Assembly (NCBI GenBank): GCA_030549335.1
Contig: CM060191.1
Coordinates: 58,105,947 to 58,169,946, forward strand
Source of the DNA: Pontederia crassipes
Taxonomy: Eukaryota; Streptophyta; Magnoliopsida; Commelinales; Pontederiaceae
Length of the DNA stretch: 64,000 nucleotides
Reading direction: 5' to 3'
Positions 12,301 to 23,955 of the stretch are shown here, piece by piece. The notes beneath the pieces were generated by a model. The model had not been told where the DNA came from. It worked only from the letters and a program-made list of their open reading frames with translations, and did no database searches. A program made the position numbers and the translations under genes. Position 1 is the stretch's first letter; the number at the start of each line of letters is the position of its first letter.

Positions 12301-14976
12301 GGAAAATGTATAAAAATAAGAATGTAACATCTTGATCACCCTTCTCAACAAAGCCATCTAGATCATCGTGATAACAACATAATATGTTAAAGGCATACCA
12401 GAACCAGAAGAACAGCTCCCCTGCTTTTGTACTTCAAATTGAAAAGTTGGATACATATCACAGATTCACACAACAAACAACAATAGAACAGTCCTTCAAC
12501 GATGAGCAACTTTTTCAATTCAAATATTTTTTTACGTGAATAATCCCAAATATATTAAACTGAGAAAATAGTTAAATGTAATATGTTCCACTGCCCTGAT
12601 TCATTCAAAAATGATTGGGAAAACATCATCATTTATGTTTTCTGGGCATTTATTTTTTTAAAGATTAAAGAAATGAATGGATATATGTGTGATATATATA
12701 TATATATATAGCAACTCTGTTGTTGAAGTTTACATCAGAGCAAACCCATCAGCTACGTGCGTGTGTGTGTTATATATTCAAGGCAGCTCTGTTGTTGAAG
12801 TTTACATCAGAGCAAACCCATCAGCTACGCGCGCGCGTGCGTGCGTGCGTGCATGCGTGCGTGCGTGTCGTGGAAGGTTTACAGGATCAAATTTCAATTT
12901 TCGAGGGCCTATATCTTACAATCAATGGAGTATTGCATAGTAAAAGTAAACTTTTTTTTGGATCCTGGCAGAATTTTAGGTTTTTTAGGGGTGGGTCCTT
13001 CCAGAAACTAAGAAAGTCTTCAATTGAGGGGTAGACGTTGAGGGCAGTCTTACCACCAGAAGCTTCGTGTTCCTCAATTTTGAATTCATCTTTGGTGTCC
13101 AAATGTTGTTTTTCCTTTTCCCTGTCTGTGACCTTGTCCTTCTCCCTTTCTCTTTCTTTATCAACATCCATTTTTTCTTTATCTCGTTCTTGATTTCCTT
13201 CTTTATCTTGCTTTTCTCTTTCCCTCTCAACGTCAGGTTGCCGTTCATGTACCTGGACCTGCAACTTATCTTTATCTTTCTCACTGCCTAACTTCTGAAG
13301 TTTTTCCTTCTTATCTTTTATGATTTGTTGCAGTTCGCGAACATCCTTTGTGATAAGATCCAAAGGTTGTAAAAGTGAAAATTCATCCTCGATATCCAAA
13401 TCGCTCTTGCAAGTTGTCAAGAAGCATTGAAACCGAAATGTCAATATTGGGTGGCATGAAACTTCATAACTCGAGATACAAAAAAGGAAGAAAAAATGAA
13501 TATCCATATAAGACAATAGTTTAAGTGCAAACTTACAGTGGTCAGGTTAGCCTCTAGCTCTATGTATTGCAGACCTTTCTGCACAATGGTAATTAAAGCA
13601 CATGGAGGAACTGTATTTCCATCGATTGTACATTTGTTGATCCCTGCCTCATATCCCAAAGTAAATGCTGAATGTGTCAGACCTAGAACAAGAATTCATC
13701 AAAGAAATATTAGTGTTATATTCTTTCCAAAAAGATATTAATGATATCCACAGCCCACGAGGAATTAATTAGAATATCCTAATTGTACCCTTTCACAAAT
13801 AAAGAGAGATACTCTAACAAATCACCAATACAGGCACGGAAGCAGCCAATGAGGTAGAAAATTTTCCAAATCAAAACCATATATTCATTTCTGATACTAC
13901 ACGCAATCACCAAGTCAGGCATACAAACAGCCAATAAAACAGAAAATTCTTCAAATCAAAAGCATTTTCATTCTCATAAATGAAATAACATCAAAAGAAA
14001 AGAAAGTGACCAATAACATCAAGTATTTCACACTGAAAGCAAAACAAAAGGACATAACATATCTTTCCACATGACATCAGTGGAACATGTTGATCAATAC
14101 GAGGGTAGTAAATCACTATAGAGACTTGTTAGTACTGCATTGAGGCCTGATTCAGCTCTTACCCATTGACATCCCGGATGTAGTATGACCTCCCTAAACA
14201 AATTAGGCGAAGGAAACCGCCCATCCTAAACAGGGGAATGTTTCCAGTAAGAAGTTGGACTTATTTTCATGCTTTGTGATAGCAATCCCGTGGGTGTTTC
14301 CTATCTTCAATTAAGAAAGTGTTTATATAAGCTTCCTAGGGTTTGGAGTTAGAAGACATCTGAAACAATGTAATCAGATTATTATCTCTTTTCAGAAAAA
14401 TTTACTGAGGCCTTGACTAGGTAAGAATGAACTTTTTATGCTCTTTTGTGCATTTCTGTGTATGATTATTTCTCTGTATCTCATATCAGCAACAAGATTA
14501 ACAATTGTATTGCTCAAGGCAAAGTTAGAACTTTCAAAATATTCTACCTGGATAATGCGCACACTCACAAGCGTCTATATGACACAGAATGGGATGACTA
14601 CACATCGTTCGACAGAGATCTTGGGTTATTGTCAATGATTCAACTTACCGTTTGAATTCTCCTCAGTTGACCCGTTATAGGATTCACAAATCGTAGTGCA
14701 GCAAAAAGTCGTAACCAGGACAAGACCCCACGAGGCTCCAAGTTATTCAAATAATAAAAAATCAAACTAAAAAGAAGAAACTGAATCAAAATGCAGCGAA
14801 TAGACAAAGAAAAAAAAACCCTAGAGATTGGAAAGGATAGAGAGGATTTCGAATGTAACTAGAGATTAAGGGTTCCACGAGCTGAACGGGGCCACCGGAA
14901 ACAGACCTGACTCCTGGAGGTACCGGAAGACGAGATAGTTGAGCTGCCTGGAGGTGATCGCCGACTGCGTCGTCAT
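3361..14976 (-). CDS. HOS15: HOS15/TBL1-type LisH-WD40 co-repressor protein
   Basis: Fifteen exons on minus: 14976-14907, 13682-13537, 13405-13054, 12431-12399, 11587-11493, 11400-11354, 10875-10731, 10502-10439, 6082-5924, 5831-5710, 5317-5243, 4410-4357, 4276-4203, 3739-3665, 3580-3361. All phases fit; the sum is 1731 nt, 576 residues (Arabidopsis HOS15 is about 613). N-terminus has the LisH motif ([13 protein letters not shown], then [13 protein letters not shown]). Residues about 90-185 are a Lys/Glu/Arg-rich linker. From about residue 220 come WD40 repeats ([87 protein letters not shown]), ending VMDFRM. Known role: histone-deacetylase complex scaffold and substrate receptor of CUL4 ligase in cold and flowering control. 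Oddities: intron 11 has a GC donor, exon 4 is only 33 nt, intron 8 is 4.36 kb and full of transposons. Confidence 0.93.
4795..4973 (+). mobile_element. Au-like SINE, full length, in HOS15 intron 11
   Basis: A 179-bp element from CTCCGCCTATGTTTTATAGC to the tail GGCTTTGTTGTTGTTG. It has a box B-like GGTCCCAAGCC and the Au-SINE type 3' end CTAGTGGGATAAGGCTTTG with (TTG)n. It is flanked by a perfect 17-bp target duplication GATAACATTACATGTTT at 4778-4794 and 4974-4990, which proves retroposition. It lies antisense to the host gene. The Au family name is from memory of the 3' end. Confidence 0.9.
6892..7068 (+). mobile_element. Au-like SINE, full length, in HOS15 intron 8
   Basis: Nearly identical to the copy at 4795-4973, ending in GGATAAGGCTTTG(TTG)n. 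Flanked by a 16-bp target duplication GAGAGAATAGAG(G/A)TGA at 6876-6891 and 7069-7084 with one mismatch, so somewhat older than, or mutated since, insertion. Antisense to the host gene. Confidence 0.9.
7276..8577. mobile_element. Non-autonomous foldback/TIR transposon in HOS15 intron 8
   Basis: The two ends are long inverted repeats (about 7276-7546 and 8237-8577). They share TTAGGGTGCATACAC, GTATGCACCCTGCAATCTC, the ACGT/GATC region and a GGTCYACCTTC...CCGGTTCGC block. Each terminus is itself a near-perfect palindrome around an A/T loop (7281-7311 and 8542-8573). About 700 bp lie between the arms; no transposase was recognised. TA flanks both ends, so the target duplication may be just TA. 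Superfamily not assigned (Mutator-like or mariner-like both possible). Confidence 0.75.
9091..9142 (+). mobile_element. 5'-truncated Au-like SINE in HOS15 intron 8
   Basis: Only the last 52 bp of the SINE remain (CGACCACACCTAGTGGGATA... with a (TTG)n tail), yet it is bounded by a perfect 17-bp duplication TTTCAATTGTCATTTGC at 9074-9090 and 9143-9159. It therefore inserted already truncated. Confidence 0.9.
9377..9563 (-). mobile_element. tRNA-type SINE in HOS15 intron 8
   Basis: Read on minus it starts with a tRNA-like head: box A-like TGGCACAACTGGTTAGC, then box B-like GTTCCAGATTCGA about 35 bp later. It ends in an A-rich tail (CAACCAAAAAAA). Both sides carry an imperfect TATTTATG(T/A)AA duplication (plus-strand TTTACATAAATA near 9564-9575 and TTCATAAATA near 9367-9376). 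Family not identified. Confidence 0.65.
12711..12868. repeat. Tandem duplication plus GT / TGCG microsatellites in HOS15 intron 3
   Basis: A segment of about 48 bp containing TGTTGTTGAAGTTTACATCA and the following GAGCAAACCCATCAGCTACG occurs twice (about 12716-12763 and 12788-12830). The first copy ends in a GTGTGT run, the second in CGCGCG and then (TGCG)n to 12868. It is preceded by (TA)n at 12692-12710. Confidence 0.85.
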
Positions 14977-15555
14977 TGTTTCCGACGCCGCCGCCGCCGC
15001 CTTCGAACGCGCGCCACGGCATCGAAGAAAAACAAGAAGACGAGGCCCCAACTTAGAAAAAGCGAGTGCAATGATTTGGCTTCATCCGCATGTAATCGAA
15101 GAGCTTTTAAAATCGCGGTGGCAAAAGGCCCAATGAAGTCACTCGATCATGACAAATTGGGACTTGGGAGGAGCGAGCCATGGTACTAGATATATATATA
15201 TATATATATAATATGGGTTAAATGAGATAATTTGGTTCCAAAATTTATGATTGTGGAAATAATTTATGAAATTTATAAATAAAATTATATTTTATAACTA
15301 AAAACAAAATATTTTGTATATCAATTGAAATAGAACGTTATTCTTTTTTTTTACATAATATATTGATAATGCTTCATTCATTACTCGATTGCAATTAGCA
15401 CACTCTCTCGTAGTCTCATTACCGGGATTCAGTGGATGTAAAGACGGAACCACCTAGAGCAAAAATTCTAAGGTTTATTCTACTTGTAACTCAAAATGAG
15501 TTTAATTTCATATTTAAAATAAGTATCCTAGTTTATAGTTACTAATGCATCCTTA
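14977..15555 (-). promoter_or_regulatory. 5' flank and probable promoter of the HOS15-like gene
   Basis: GC-rich 5'UTR-like sequence with CCG repeats (14985-15025) lies directly upstream of the start codon. It is followed by a (TA)n tract at 15190-15210 that could serve a TATA function. No neighbouring gene is seen on the other side. Start of transcription cannot be placed from sequence alone. Confidence 0.4.
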
Positions 15556-15871
15556 GGGTCCGTTTGTCTTAGCTGATACAAAATAACTGATTAGTTGAAA
15601 TACTGATAAGTATTTTATTGACTGAAACTTATTTTTAAAAATAAGCAGTTACACGTTTGGATAAAACTACTTATATTAATAATAACTAGTTAGTTGTGAG
15701 ATAATTAACTGACTTATTTTTTAGAAAAAAATAAGCACCCCTTCTCTGTTTATTTTTTTTACTTATAAGTAGATTTGATATCTCCTTATCAGTCAAAATT
15801 TTAAGTTATCAAACGCTGAGATTTTTTTAAACTAATTTATAAGTGACTTATAAGCTTAGCCAAATAGCCCC
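15556..15871 (+). mobile_element. Tourist-like MITE, copy 1
   Basis: A 316-bp AT-rich element. The ends GGGTCCGTTTGTCTTAGCTG and CTTAGCCAAATAGCCCC are inverted repeats. It is flanked by TTA at 15553-15555 and 15872-15874, the target duplication expected for PIF/Harbinger MITEs. No coding capacity. Confidence 0.8.
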
Positions 15872-18800
15872 TTAGTATGTGCGAAAAGAAAGCTATATAA
15901 CTTTTTTATTAATTGAGATTGTAATCTTTATTTAATATGTACAATATCTGTCTATCAATTTATCTCTCTCTTTATATAGATATATATACATACAATGACC
16001 TAGATTTTTCAATAATTAATAAAAATATTTTATTTCAAAAAGGAATTTTGAAAGTCAGTATTTTATTTATGAAATTATTTAATTTCGAAATTAAAGAAAA
16101 ATTGGAGAAGTTGTAAAGATATATAGAATTTGAGGAGTGGATGCATTGTTATGAGTATGGTTATTGGATTGTTAATTAAATTTGGATTTAATTACCTCTG
16201 AATAATTAACAAAGAGTTAATTATTTATGGATGATCAGAATTAATTCAAGATGAGTCTAAGGCCTAATAGAAATTTAAACTTTAGCATACAATTATAAAT
16301 AAGCTTCAAAGGGTCTTAAGCAGCCAAACAACTTTTTTGCACTACGAATCCTACTTTCTCTTTTATTTGCACGTGAACCAAGATATTTCATAGGGCACCC
16401 CCTGCAGTGGGTTTCGAAGCTCCGACATCATCCGAGTGCTACATTCGATCAGAGTCTCGATGTCCGTATAGTTTTCGGACGGAAGAAATCACAATTGATT
16501 TTTCAACAAATTTTAGGTATGTTTGAGATTCTCATGGCGTCAATTTTTCGCGACATGAAATTTTAGACTCTTCTCTTTCACTGAGATTATGTGGATATGG
16601 TTTTACATTAATTGGAATAGATTTTAGATTATTGGAATGGTTGAAAAGTCATGTCGAAATCATGGCTTGACGATGACAAACATACGGCTCGAGTTCTGCA
16701 CAGTCCGACCCGAGTTCAATGGAACTCGGTGTGAGTCGGAGTCGTCTGACTCAAGTTCATCTAAACTCGTCTTAGGTTGTACTTGAGTGTGGCCCAAGTT
16801 TTGTAATTCGAGCGAATTAGAATCAGATGGTCCAATTCAGATTGGGTTCATGTTATACTCGTCCCGAGTTTCACCCGACCAAGGTGGATTGAGGGTTCCG
16901 AGAACACAACCCAGGTTCCATCTGACACGAACTAAGTTCTTGAGAGCAGGAAACATATTTCATGAATTTATTGATATATAATTGGATTATTATTATTAAT
17001 TATTTCTTATCATATGATCATTGTATCTGACTTTATTGTCATTGATTATATAGTTATCATATCCATTTATATTATTGATTCAGTAACCTTCTTATTGGGT
17101 CTTATTTAAGTTAAACATATATTATTAAAAATATATATTATAGGTAAACAACAGTTGAAGGTTGTTGGGTCTTCATGTTCTCTCATAATATCTAAGTCTA
17201 TATCATATTATTAAATTATATGGGGTAAATAGTGTACTTAAATGTTTGAAATGTCATCCTTAGAGAAGCTATGATTATCCTATTTTGACCATGGTCCCCT
17301 GCCATTTACGAATTATTGATATTGTTATTGCACTGATCCCCCAATGTCCTATATGAAAAAAACATTAAATTTTAATTAATTGATTGACACTCCTTATTAT
17401 GTTGGATAAGATGTAAGATTGATAATTGAAGTGAAACTGAATTGAATCGAATTATATAGATCGTGGTCACTTGGCTATTGATATTTTATTGTCAATTTCT
17501 ATTACCTTATTAATTATTGAATTATTATTGGGCAATAACTATTGATTATTGAATTAAATAATTAAATTTAATATTGTCATATTGATTAGGCTCATGATTA
17601 TTGAATATAATAATTGTTAATTATCATTGACATTGATTGGTCTTCACACCTTAGCCTCATTCATTGTATTGGTTTATTGTCATATTGATCCATCGTTGTA
17701 TTGAGCTATTGCTATATTATCCTATTGATTATCGTATTGTATTATTCATCTACTTAATTATTATTTTATCAATTCTATATCTTAAGAATTATTTATTGAT
17801 TACACCATACTGAGTATTTTATACTTATAGATTTTTTCTTACACTTAAATTTTTATAGGTGAGAGGATAGAGGATGATCTCTAGGTGGTCGAGCTCAGTG
17901 ACAATGATATTGTACATGACATTATGATTCAGTCTTAATGAAGTTATCTAATTTATTATTTCTTCCCACTTGTAGTAATTGGATATAATAGATGCTATTT
18001 TGAATATTCTAAATTATTAACTATTATTACAAAAAAAATCAAATCTTCTACATTTTATGATTTATATATTCAGAAAATATTTTATTAAAATTTATGCAAT
18101 ATTTCTGAGATGAATATGTCACATAAGTCTCGAGACGTTCAATATATTAAAGTTCTTTGTATTTCATATCTATAATTGTTAGTGACTAGAAGAGATTATC
18201 GTGCAACTATGTATACTTTTGTATAATGGACAAATAGTTTATATGTTTGTAAAACTTAGCTTCAGGGATGAAGCTAGGTTTGAGATGAGAAAGGATCATT
18301 CTTTAATAACAAACTTAATTACATACTAACAAAAAAGGGGGAAAATATCATTATCTATGTACTTAAATAAAATGAAAATATTTCTCATTTTTTTAACAAG
18401 TGAATTCAAAATATATGAATGATAATTTTTAATTTAATTTTTGGATGAATAAGAAAAGAACCACGTCCTCTTTTAAAAAAGAACACTCTGGCTAAATCAT
18501 TTATGAGAAATTTGCAATAATAGTAATAACAAACTTGGAACAATAATAATTGGTTAGTGAATATGTAGAAAATTCCACTCTACACCACTTACTGTTTTCA
18601 TTTAATTAATTTTATAATTAAAATTCATGATTAAGTTAATTATATACTTCTTAAACAAAATATTGAATAAATTTCACTAAATATCTTAAACTTTACCATC
18701 TTTTCCACTACTACCATTCATTCTTGATTTGTTTTAGCAATTACTCTAAGTTCTAATAGAAAATAATCAAATTTTCAATTATTTTATTAATGTGTCATTT

Positions 18801-19599
18801 TATTTTAAATAAAATAAATATAATTTAATAATTTAAAAGAGAGAGAGAGAACAAATCCTCTCTCCTTTCCAGGGGGAGCATCTATCAAAGAAAGAGAGAG
18901 TGCACCACTTTTTTTTTATATTATTATTTAATTTTTTAAAATAAAATATCATGTTAGTAAAATGAACAAAAAATTGATTATTGTGAGAGTAATTACTGAA
19001 AAAGTAATCTCTTTAAAGAGTACAATTGAGAAATAGAATTAAAAAAGAGATTAAAATTGAAGTATAATTAGTAAGATTTACCCATAAAATAATATACATT
19101 TATTAGAATAATTTAATAATAAAAGAAATATCATCTAAAATCACATTTACTATTCAACACATACTTTAAATTCATATATAATTATTTTATTAAATAAAAT
19201 TAGTATTCTACATCTCTTCACATTAAATACTTAACATATACATTTTCGTCACAATATATCACAAGTTGAATACATTTTCGTCATAACAATATATCACAAG
19301 CTGAAGGCATTAACACAAAGTTGGAATTTTTTTTTCAATTGCCATCCCAGTGTCCGGATGTCCGGGAAGCGGCGCCGATCGTCCAACCCGACTGGTGCTA
19401 AGAATTATGCGCACTGGTCATAGGTTAAAATCTTGCCCGAGCTCGACTGTTCTGATGTCGCCCCGAATAACATACCTTGATATGACAAGTGAGGCTCCTA
19501 ATAGAAATTTTTTACATCGACAAAAGTTTGAACTCGAGCCTTTACTTAAGGGGTGAGAGACTAGAGGCTGCTATCCAAACCCCAAATTCACACTAACTA
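15872..19599. other. AT-rich intergenic DNA, possible decayed LTR sequence
   Basis: No gene seen. Roughly 16.3-18.0 kb resembles a worn LTR: a GC-richer block at 16380-16500 and 16680-16950, then AT-rich DNA, then a CATACTGAGT...TATAGGTGAG block near 17800-17870 like the 3' part of plant Ty3 LTRs. I found no matching partner. 18.0-19.3 kb is simple AT-rich DNA with a GA run at 18837-18850. 19340-19575 holds a GC-richer unidentified repeat just before the LINE. Confidence 0.4.
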
Positions 19600-22500
19600 T
19601 TAAAATTTCCATCTACCTTTGTCAAAATCCTTCCCAAAACTGCATCTGATCACTCTCCCTTGACCTTAGACACACTAATCACCCTTGGTAGAAATCGTGT
19701 ATTCAAATATGAACACTTCTGATTTGAATATGATCAAGCCAGGAGGATTGTGGAACAAACTTGGCAAGCAAATAGTCATACATTGTCCCTTCACCAATTA
19801 CTTCAATCTGTAAAGGTTAAGAACAATCACGACCTAGGTAGACTTGAAGTGAGAGTGAAACATGTGGGCAAGGACATTCTGTCCTTGAAATCTAAAGATG
19901 AAAACACTGGCCTATCCCAGAGTGAGTCTTCCAAACTTAGGGCCCTATACCACAAACATTCAGTTTTATTAAGAAAAATTAACTTAAAATGGTGGAGTAA
20001 ATCTAGGACTAATTGGATAAACAATGGAGATAAAAACACTAAATACTATAATCTAAGTATCATGATTAGACATAGACAAAATCACATACACTCCATTAGG
20101 GACACAAATGATCAACCAATTGAGAGCACTGCAAGAATTATTAACTGCTTCACTACCTACTACAAAGACATTTGAGCCCCGCCTCTCTCAAGCACAAACA
20201 ACTCCTTCTGGCATCCTCTTCCCTCCTTAGATCCAAATTAGCATGAATCAATCCTGACCCTGTGACTGCTAAAGAAGCCTTCTGGTCCATGCATTTTGAG
20301 CGTGCCCCTGGACCAGATTGATTCACTCTGAAATTTTACAAGGAATATTGGGACATCATAAGTTGTAAAATCATTTCCACAATTAAAATTTTCTTCTTAC
20401 AAAACTATTTTCCTCTGGAGTGGGGGCACACCGCACTCATGTTCATCCCTAAGAAGACTAATCCCTAAACTGCGTACAATGTTATCTACAGAGTTGTCTC
20501 TAAAATCATTGCAAATAGACTAAAGCCCACCCTGCCCTCCATCATTGACCATTGTCAATCTGCATTCATCAAGGGAAGATCTATACATGACAATATTCTT
20601 ATTGCACTGGAAATTACTCACTCATTGTCTCAGGGAAGGAAAAAAATTTTCATGATTAAAGCTAATATGGCAAAGGCTTTTGATAGAGTGTCCTGATCTG
20701 CAATAACATCGGTCATGCTTAGGATGAATTACCCAAAAAAATTTGTTAACTGGATAACTATCTGTGTTCAATTTGCAAAATTTTCTTACTGGGTAAATGG
20801 TGAACAGTCATCTTATTTTCCCTCTCATCTGGGCATTAGGCAGGGTGGCCTACTCTCTTCATACCTTTTCACCCTCATCTCTCAAAGACTATCTTCAATG
20901 TTAAAAATGGTTCTCCTTTAACTTGATTATTCCTTTTAGTATTAATACATTCACTATGAATCGCGTTCTATTTGCTTATGACCTCTTATTGTGCTTGCGA
21001 GCAACTTTAAAAAATGCTAGAAATATCAAGAATATTATGCATGCATATGACACTCTTACTAACCAAGCGATAAATGTTAATAAGTCTGAACTGTACTTTC
21101 CCACTAAACTAAATCAATAGAGGAAAAGAAAGATCATGCATACTCTCAACATCAAGCAAGGCAATTTTCCATTCCTATTTCATATAAATATATCACTAAA
21201 GGAGAACACTAGAATGTGCATATGTGTTTCCAGACTTGCTGGATGGAGAAGTAAGTTATTGGATATAGATCAGTACTGATTAAATCTGTATTAAATTCTA
21301 TACTTATCCATACCTTGTCATCTATTTATATATCTAGTGGACTAATCAATTCATTGGAAAAATTTTCTAAAAGTTTTCTTTGGTCAAGCAATGGCACTAA
21401 AGCAGATATGCACTTGCTGAGTTGAAGGTGGCCCAATCTCATCAATCACTTGGTGGTTTGGGTATTAGAAATCTTAATTGGACTAGGACTTCGTTGCTGG
21501 CAAAAAGAGTTTTAGGGGTTTTAAATGATGATACCAACATTTGGGTGAAACTTGTTCAGTGTAAGTATGGAACACTCGAGCCTTGGAAAGACATGAACCT
21601 CATGTATGTCTCTTGGCTTTGGAAAATGATTGTTCAAACCATGCAGGAAATAGAATTTGGAATGAGAAAATTCATTGCTACTGGAACTTCCACTTCTGTA
21701 TTTTTTTATCCTTGGCTATTTAACACTCCACTATCACATATGCTCACATTTATTAACATGCATGTATCGATCGATTTGCTTCAATTTAATGACTTAATTG
21801 AGAATAATACTTGGAATATCTCACTGATTGAAGTTTGTTTTGGTTTATCAATTGTGAATCTTATTAATGTGATTCTTTTGGTTCCATCTTTTTTGGCCGG
21901 TGATTCCCAGTGGATTTGGACGATTGATTCTCATGGTGATGCTAAAGTTAGCTCTGTTTACTTCTCTTTGAGTCGCCAACCCTCTTTGCCTTTGGCGCTT
22001 GGTCGGCATATTTGGAAGCATTTGTGGAAGGTTATTGCCCCTCATAAGATAAAAATATTCCTATGGAAACTCACCCATTCTCGTCTACCCACTCTTGATA
22101 TGATAGCTATATTTAATCATGGTATAGATACTAATTGTCCTTTTTGTGGTTTAGCCACTGAGACAAATTTGCATCTATTTTTTTATTGTTCATTCGCAAA
22201 TGCCCCCAGTCTGTAGTTCAAAACAATTTATCCTATACTTTCTCTTTTATGCCCTCCTGGCATGATGGGGATTTAATTCGTGAGGGATCTGATCTGTCAC
22301 CTTCTATGCATGCAAGGCTTTCTTTTATGGGGTATTTGGGGCGCACGGAATGATGCTCACTTTGCTTTCAAACATTTGTCGTGTCATGTGTATGGGAAAG
22401 GGCTTTGGCGGGCTCAGATGAGTTCACTAGATTCATCCTTCCTGAGGCCACTTGCCCCCACGATCCGAACTGGGTCCGGTGGGAGGCCCCGCCTTCGACT

Positions 22501-22975
22501 TGGGTGAAGGTTAACTCTAATAGGTCCTTCACCAGCTCCGGAAAATCGGGTGGGGCAAGTTTATTATTAGAAATACTAATGAATCTTTTCTCATGGTAGG
22601 TGCTCTTCAATGTGTGGCAAGCAATGTCTTGTGGACGGAAACTTGGGGTGCACTTGCTGAGCTTCAACCATGTTTGGCGTGAGAGTGATTCCGGCTTGGG
22701 TGAAGCTTAGGAAATGTCGTGATGCCGACTTTAACCATGTTTGGCTCGAGAGTGATTCCTCCAATCTTGTTGCTATTATCAACGAAGAGTCTTTTGGATG
22801 CTTATGCAGGAATTAAGACAAACAATTTTGCAATTTCAATATTTTAAATGTACTGATTACTTAGTTAAAAGTGACAGGAGGAACTTTTGGATACCTTTTG
22901 GGATGGAACTTCACGAAGACTCACCAATTTTTGATTTCGGACAATATGGGAGCTGATATTAATAAATAACTTTTT
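19600..22975 (+). pseudogene. Decayed 5'-truncated L1-type LINE (ORF2 remnant)
   Basis: Broken reading frames in order: end of the endonuclease (ASDHSPL near 19640), the linker RTNWINNGDKNTKYYN (about 20000-20050), reverse transcriptase (GIRQGGLLSSYLF near 20835; the catalytic F-x-DD is degraded to FAYDLL near 20970), the C-terminal GGLGIRNLNWTRTSLLAKR (about 21450), a zinc-finger region CPFCGLATETNLHLFFYC (about 22140-22195), and RNase H-like pieces (PPSTWVKVNS near 22495, LESDSSNLVAII near 22750). Many stops and frameshifts separate them, so it is inactive. No clear target duplication or poly-A; T/A runs follow at about 22970. Confidence 0.85.
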
Positions 22976-23955
22976 TTTCTTTTTTAAAAAAATCCAACTC
23001 ATGTTAGTAAAGTTGGAACTTAACGGGCCGTTCCATCAAGTTTTCGTAATTTTAATCGTGTTTGGATGGAGTGAAATTTAATGGTGAAGAATAAAATAAT
23101 TAATGTGATAGAAAAAAAGTAGATGTGATGGGTTAATTTTTTTTGTAAATTTTGAAATAATAATTGAAATTCTAAATATAAAATATAATCTTGTTAGTAA
23201 ATATAAATAAAATTAAAAATTATGTTTTAAAAAATTTCTTTAAAAAATAATTTATTTAAATTTAAAAAATCTCATTTTTAATAATTATATGTAGTAAAAT
23301 ATTAATTTTTAATGAAATAATTAGTAAGAAATATTATTATATTAATATGTTATAATAAATAATTTATATTTTTTAAAAAATATTTTATAAGATATATGTA
23401 TGCAGAGAGGAAATAAAAGAAAGAAAAAAAGAATAAAGGAAATTGAAAAAAAAAGTAAGACGTGAAGTAAAAAAAAAGCTATGGTGGCTGATTCTACTGT
23501 GATTTTTTTTTTAACCAAATTCTGACAATGTCACCTCGTGCGACGAACCGACTGTGCGCTCGTATTGGAACCACAACAAATGCAGTAATTACTAACTTTT
23601 TTCCAAATTTTTTGGAGCGTCGAGATCACGTAGGCGAAACATGTTGCAATACTTTGCAATTAGGACATGTTCCCATTTCCACATATTTCCAAATATACGT
23701 TTATCAGTTTATGATAAAACCTATCTACATATGTACCATCACACCACATTCTCTGTCCTAGGCATACATATCTATCAGATATTTCTTTACCTATGCAACT
23801 GCTCACGTTACCTAGCAAAAAGGGAGGAGGCACCAAAGGAAGCAGTTTGCAAAAGCCCAAGAAATGTGTCAATAAAAAGTTAAAAGACCCCCCAAAAAGT
23901 AGCAAGAAACAAAAGCCAAAGGACGAGTGCATGCACAGGGACAACACTGGATGCT
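22976..23955. other. AT-rich intergenic DNA and 3' flank of the bHLH gene
   Basis: No gene recognised. 23030-23520 is extremely AT-rich; 23530-23955 is mixed sequence directly downstream of the bHLH stop and probably includes its 3'UTR. Confidence 0.5.

Noticed and set aside
12887-13516. 209-residue Lys/Glu-rich minus ORF as a separate gene
   Set aside because: It is exon 3 of the HOS15-like gene plus read-through into both flanking introns.
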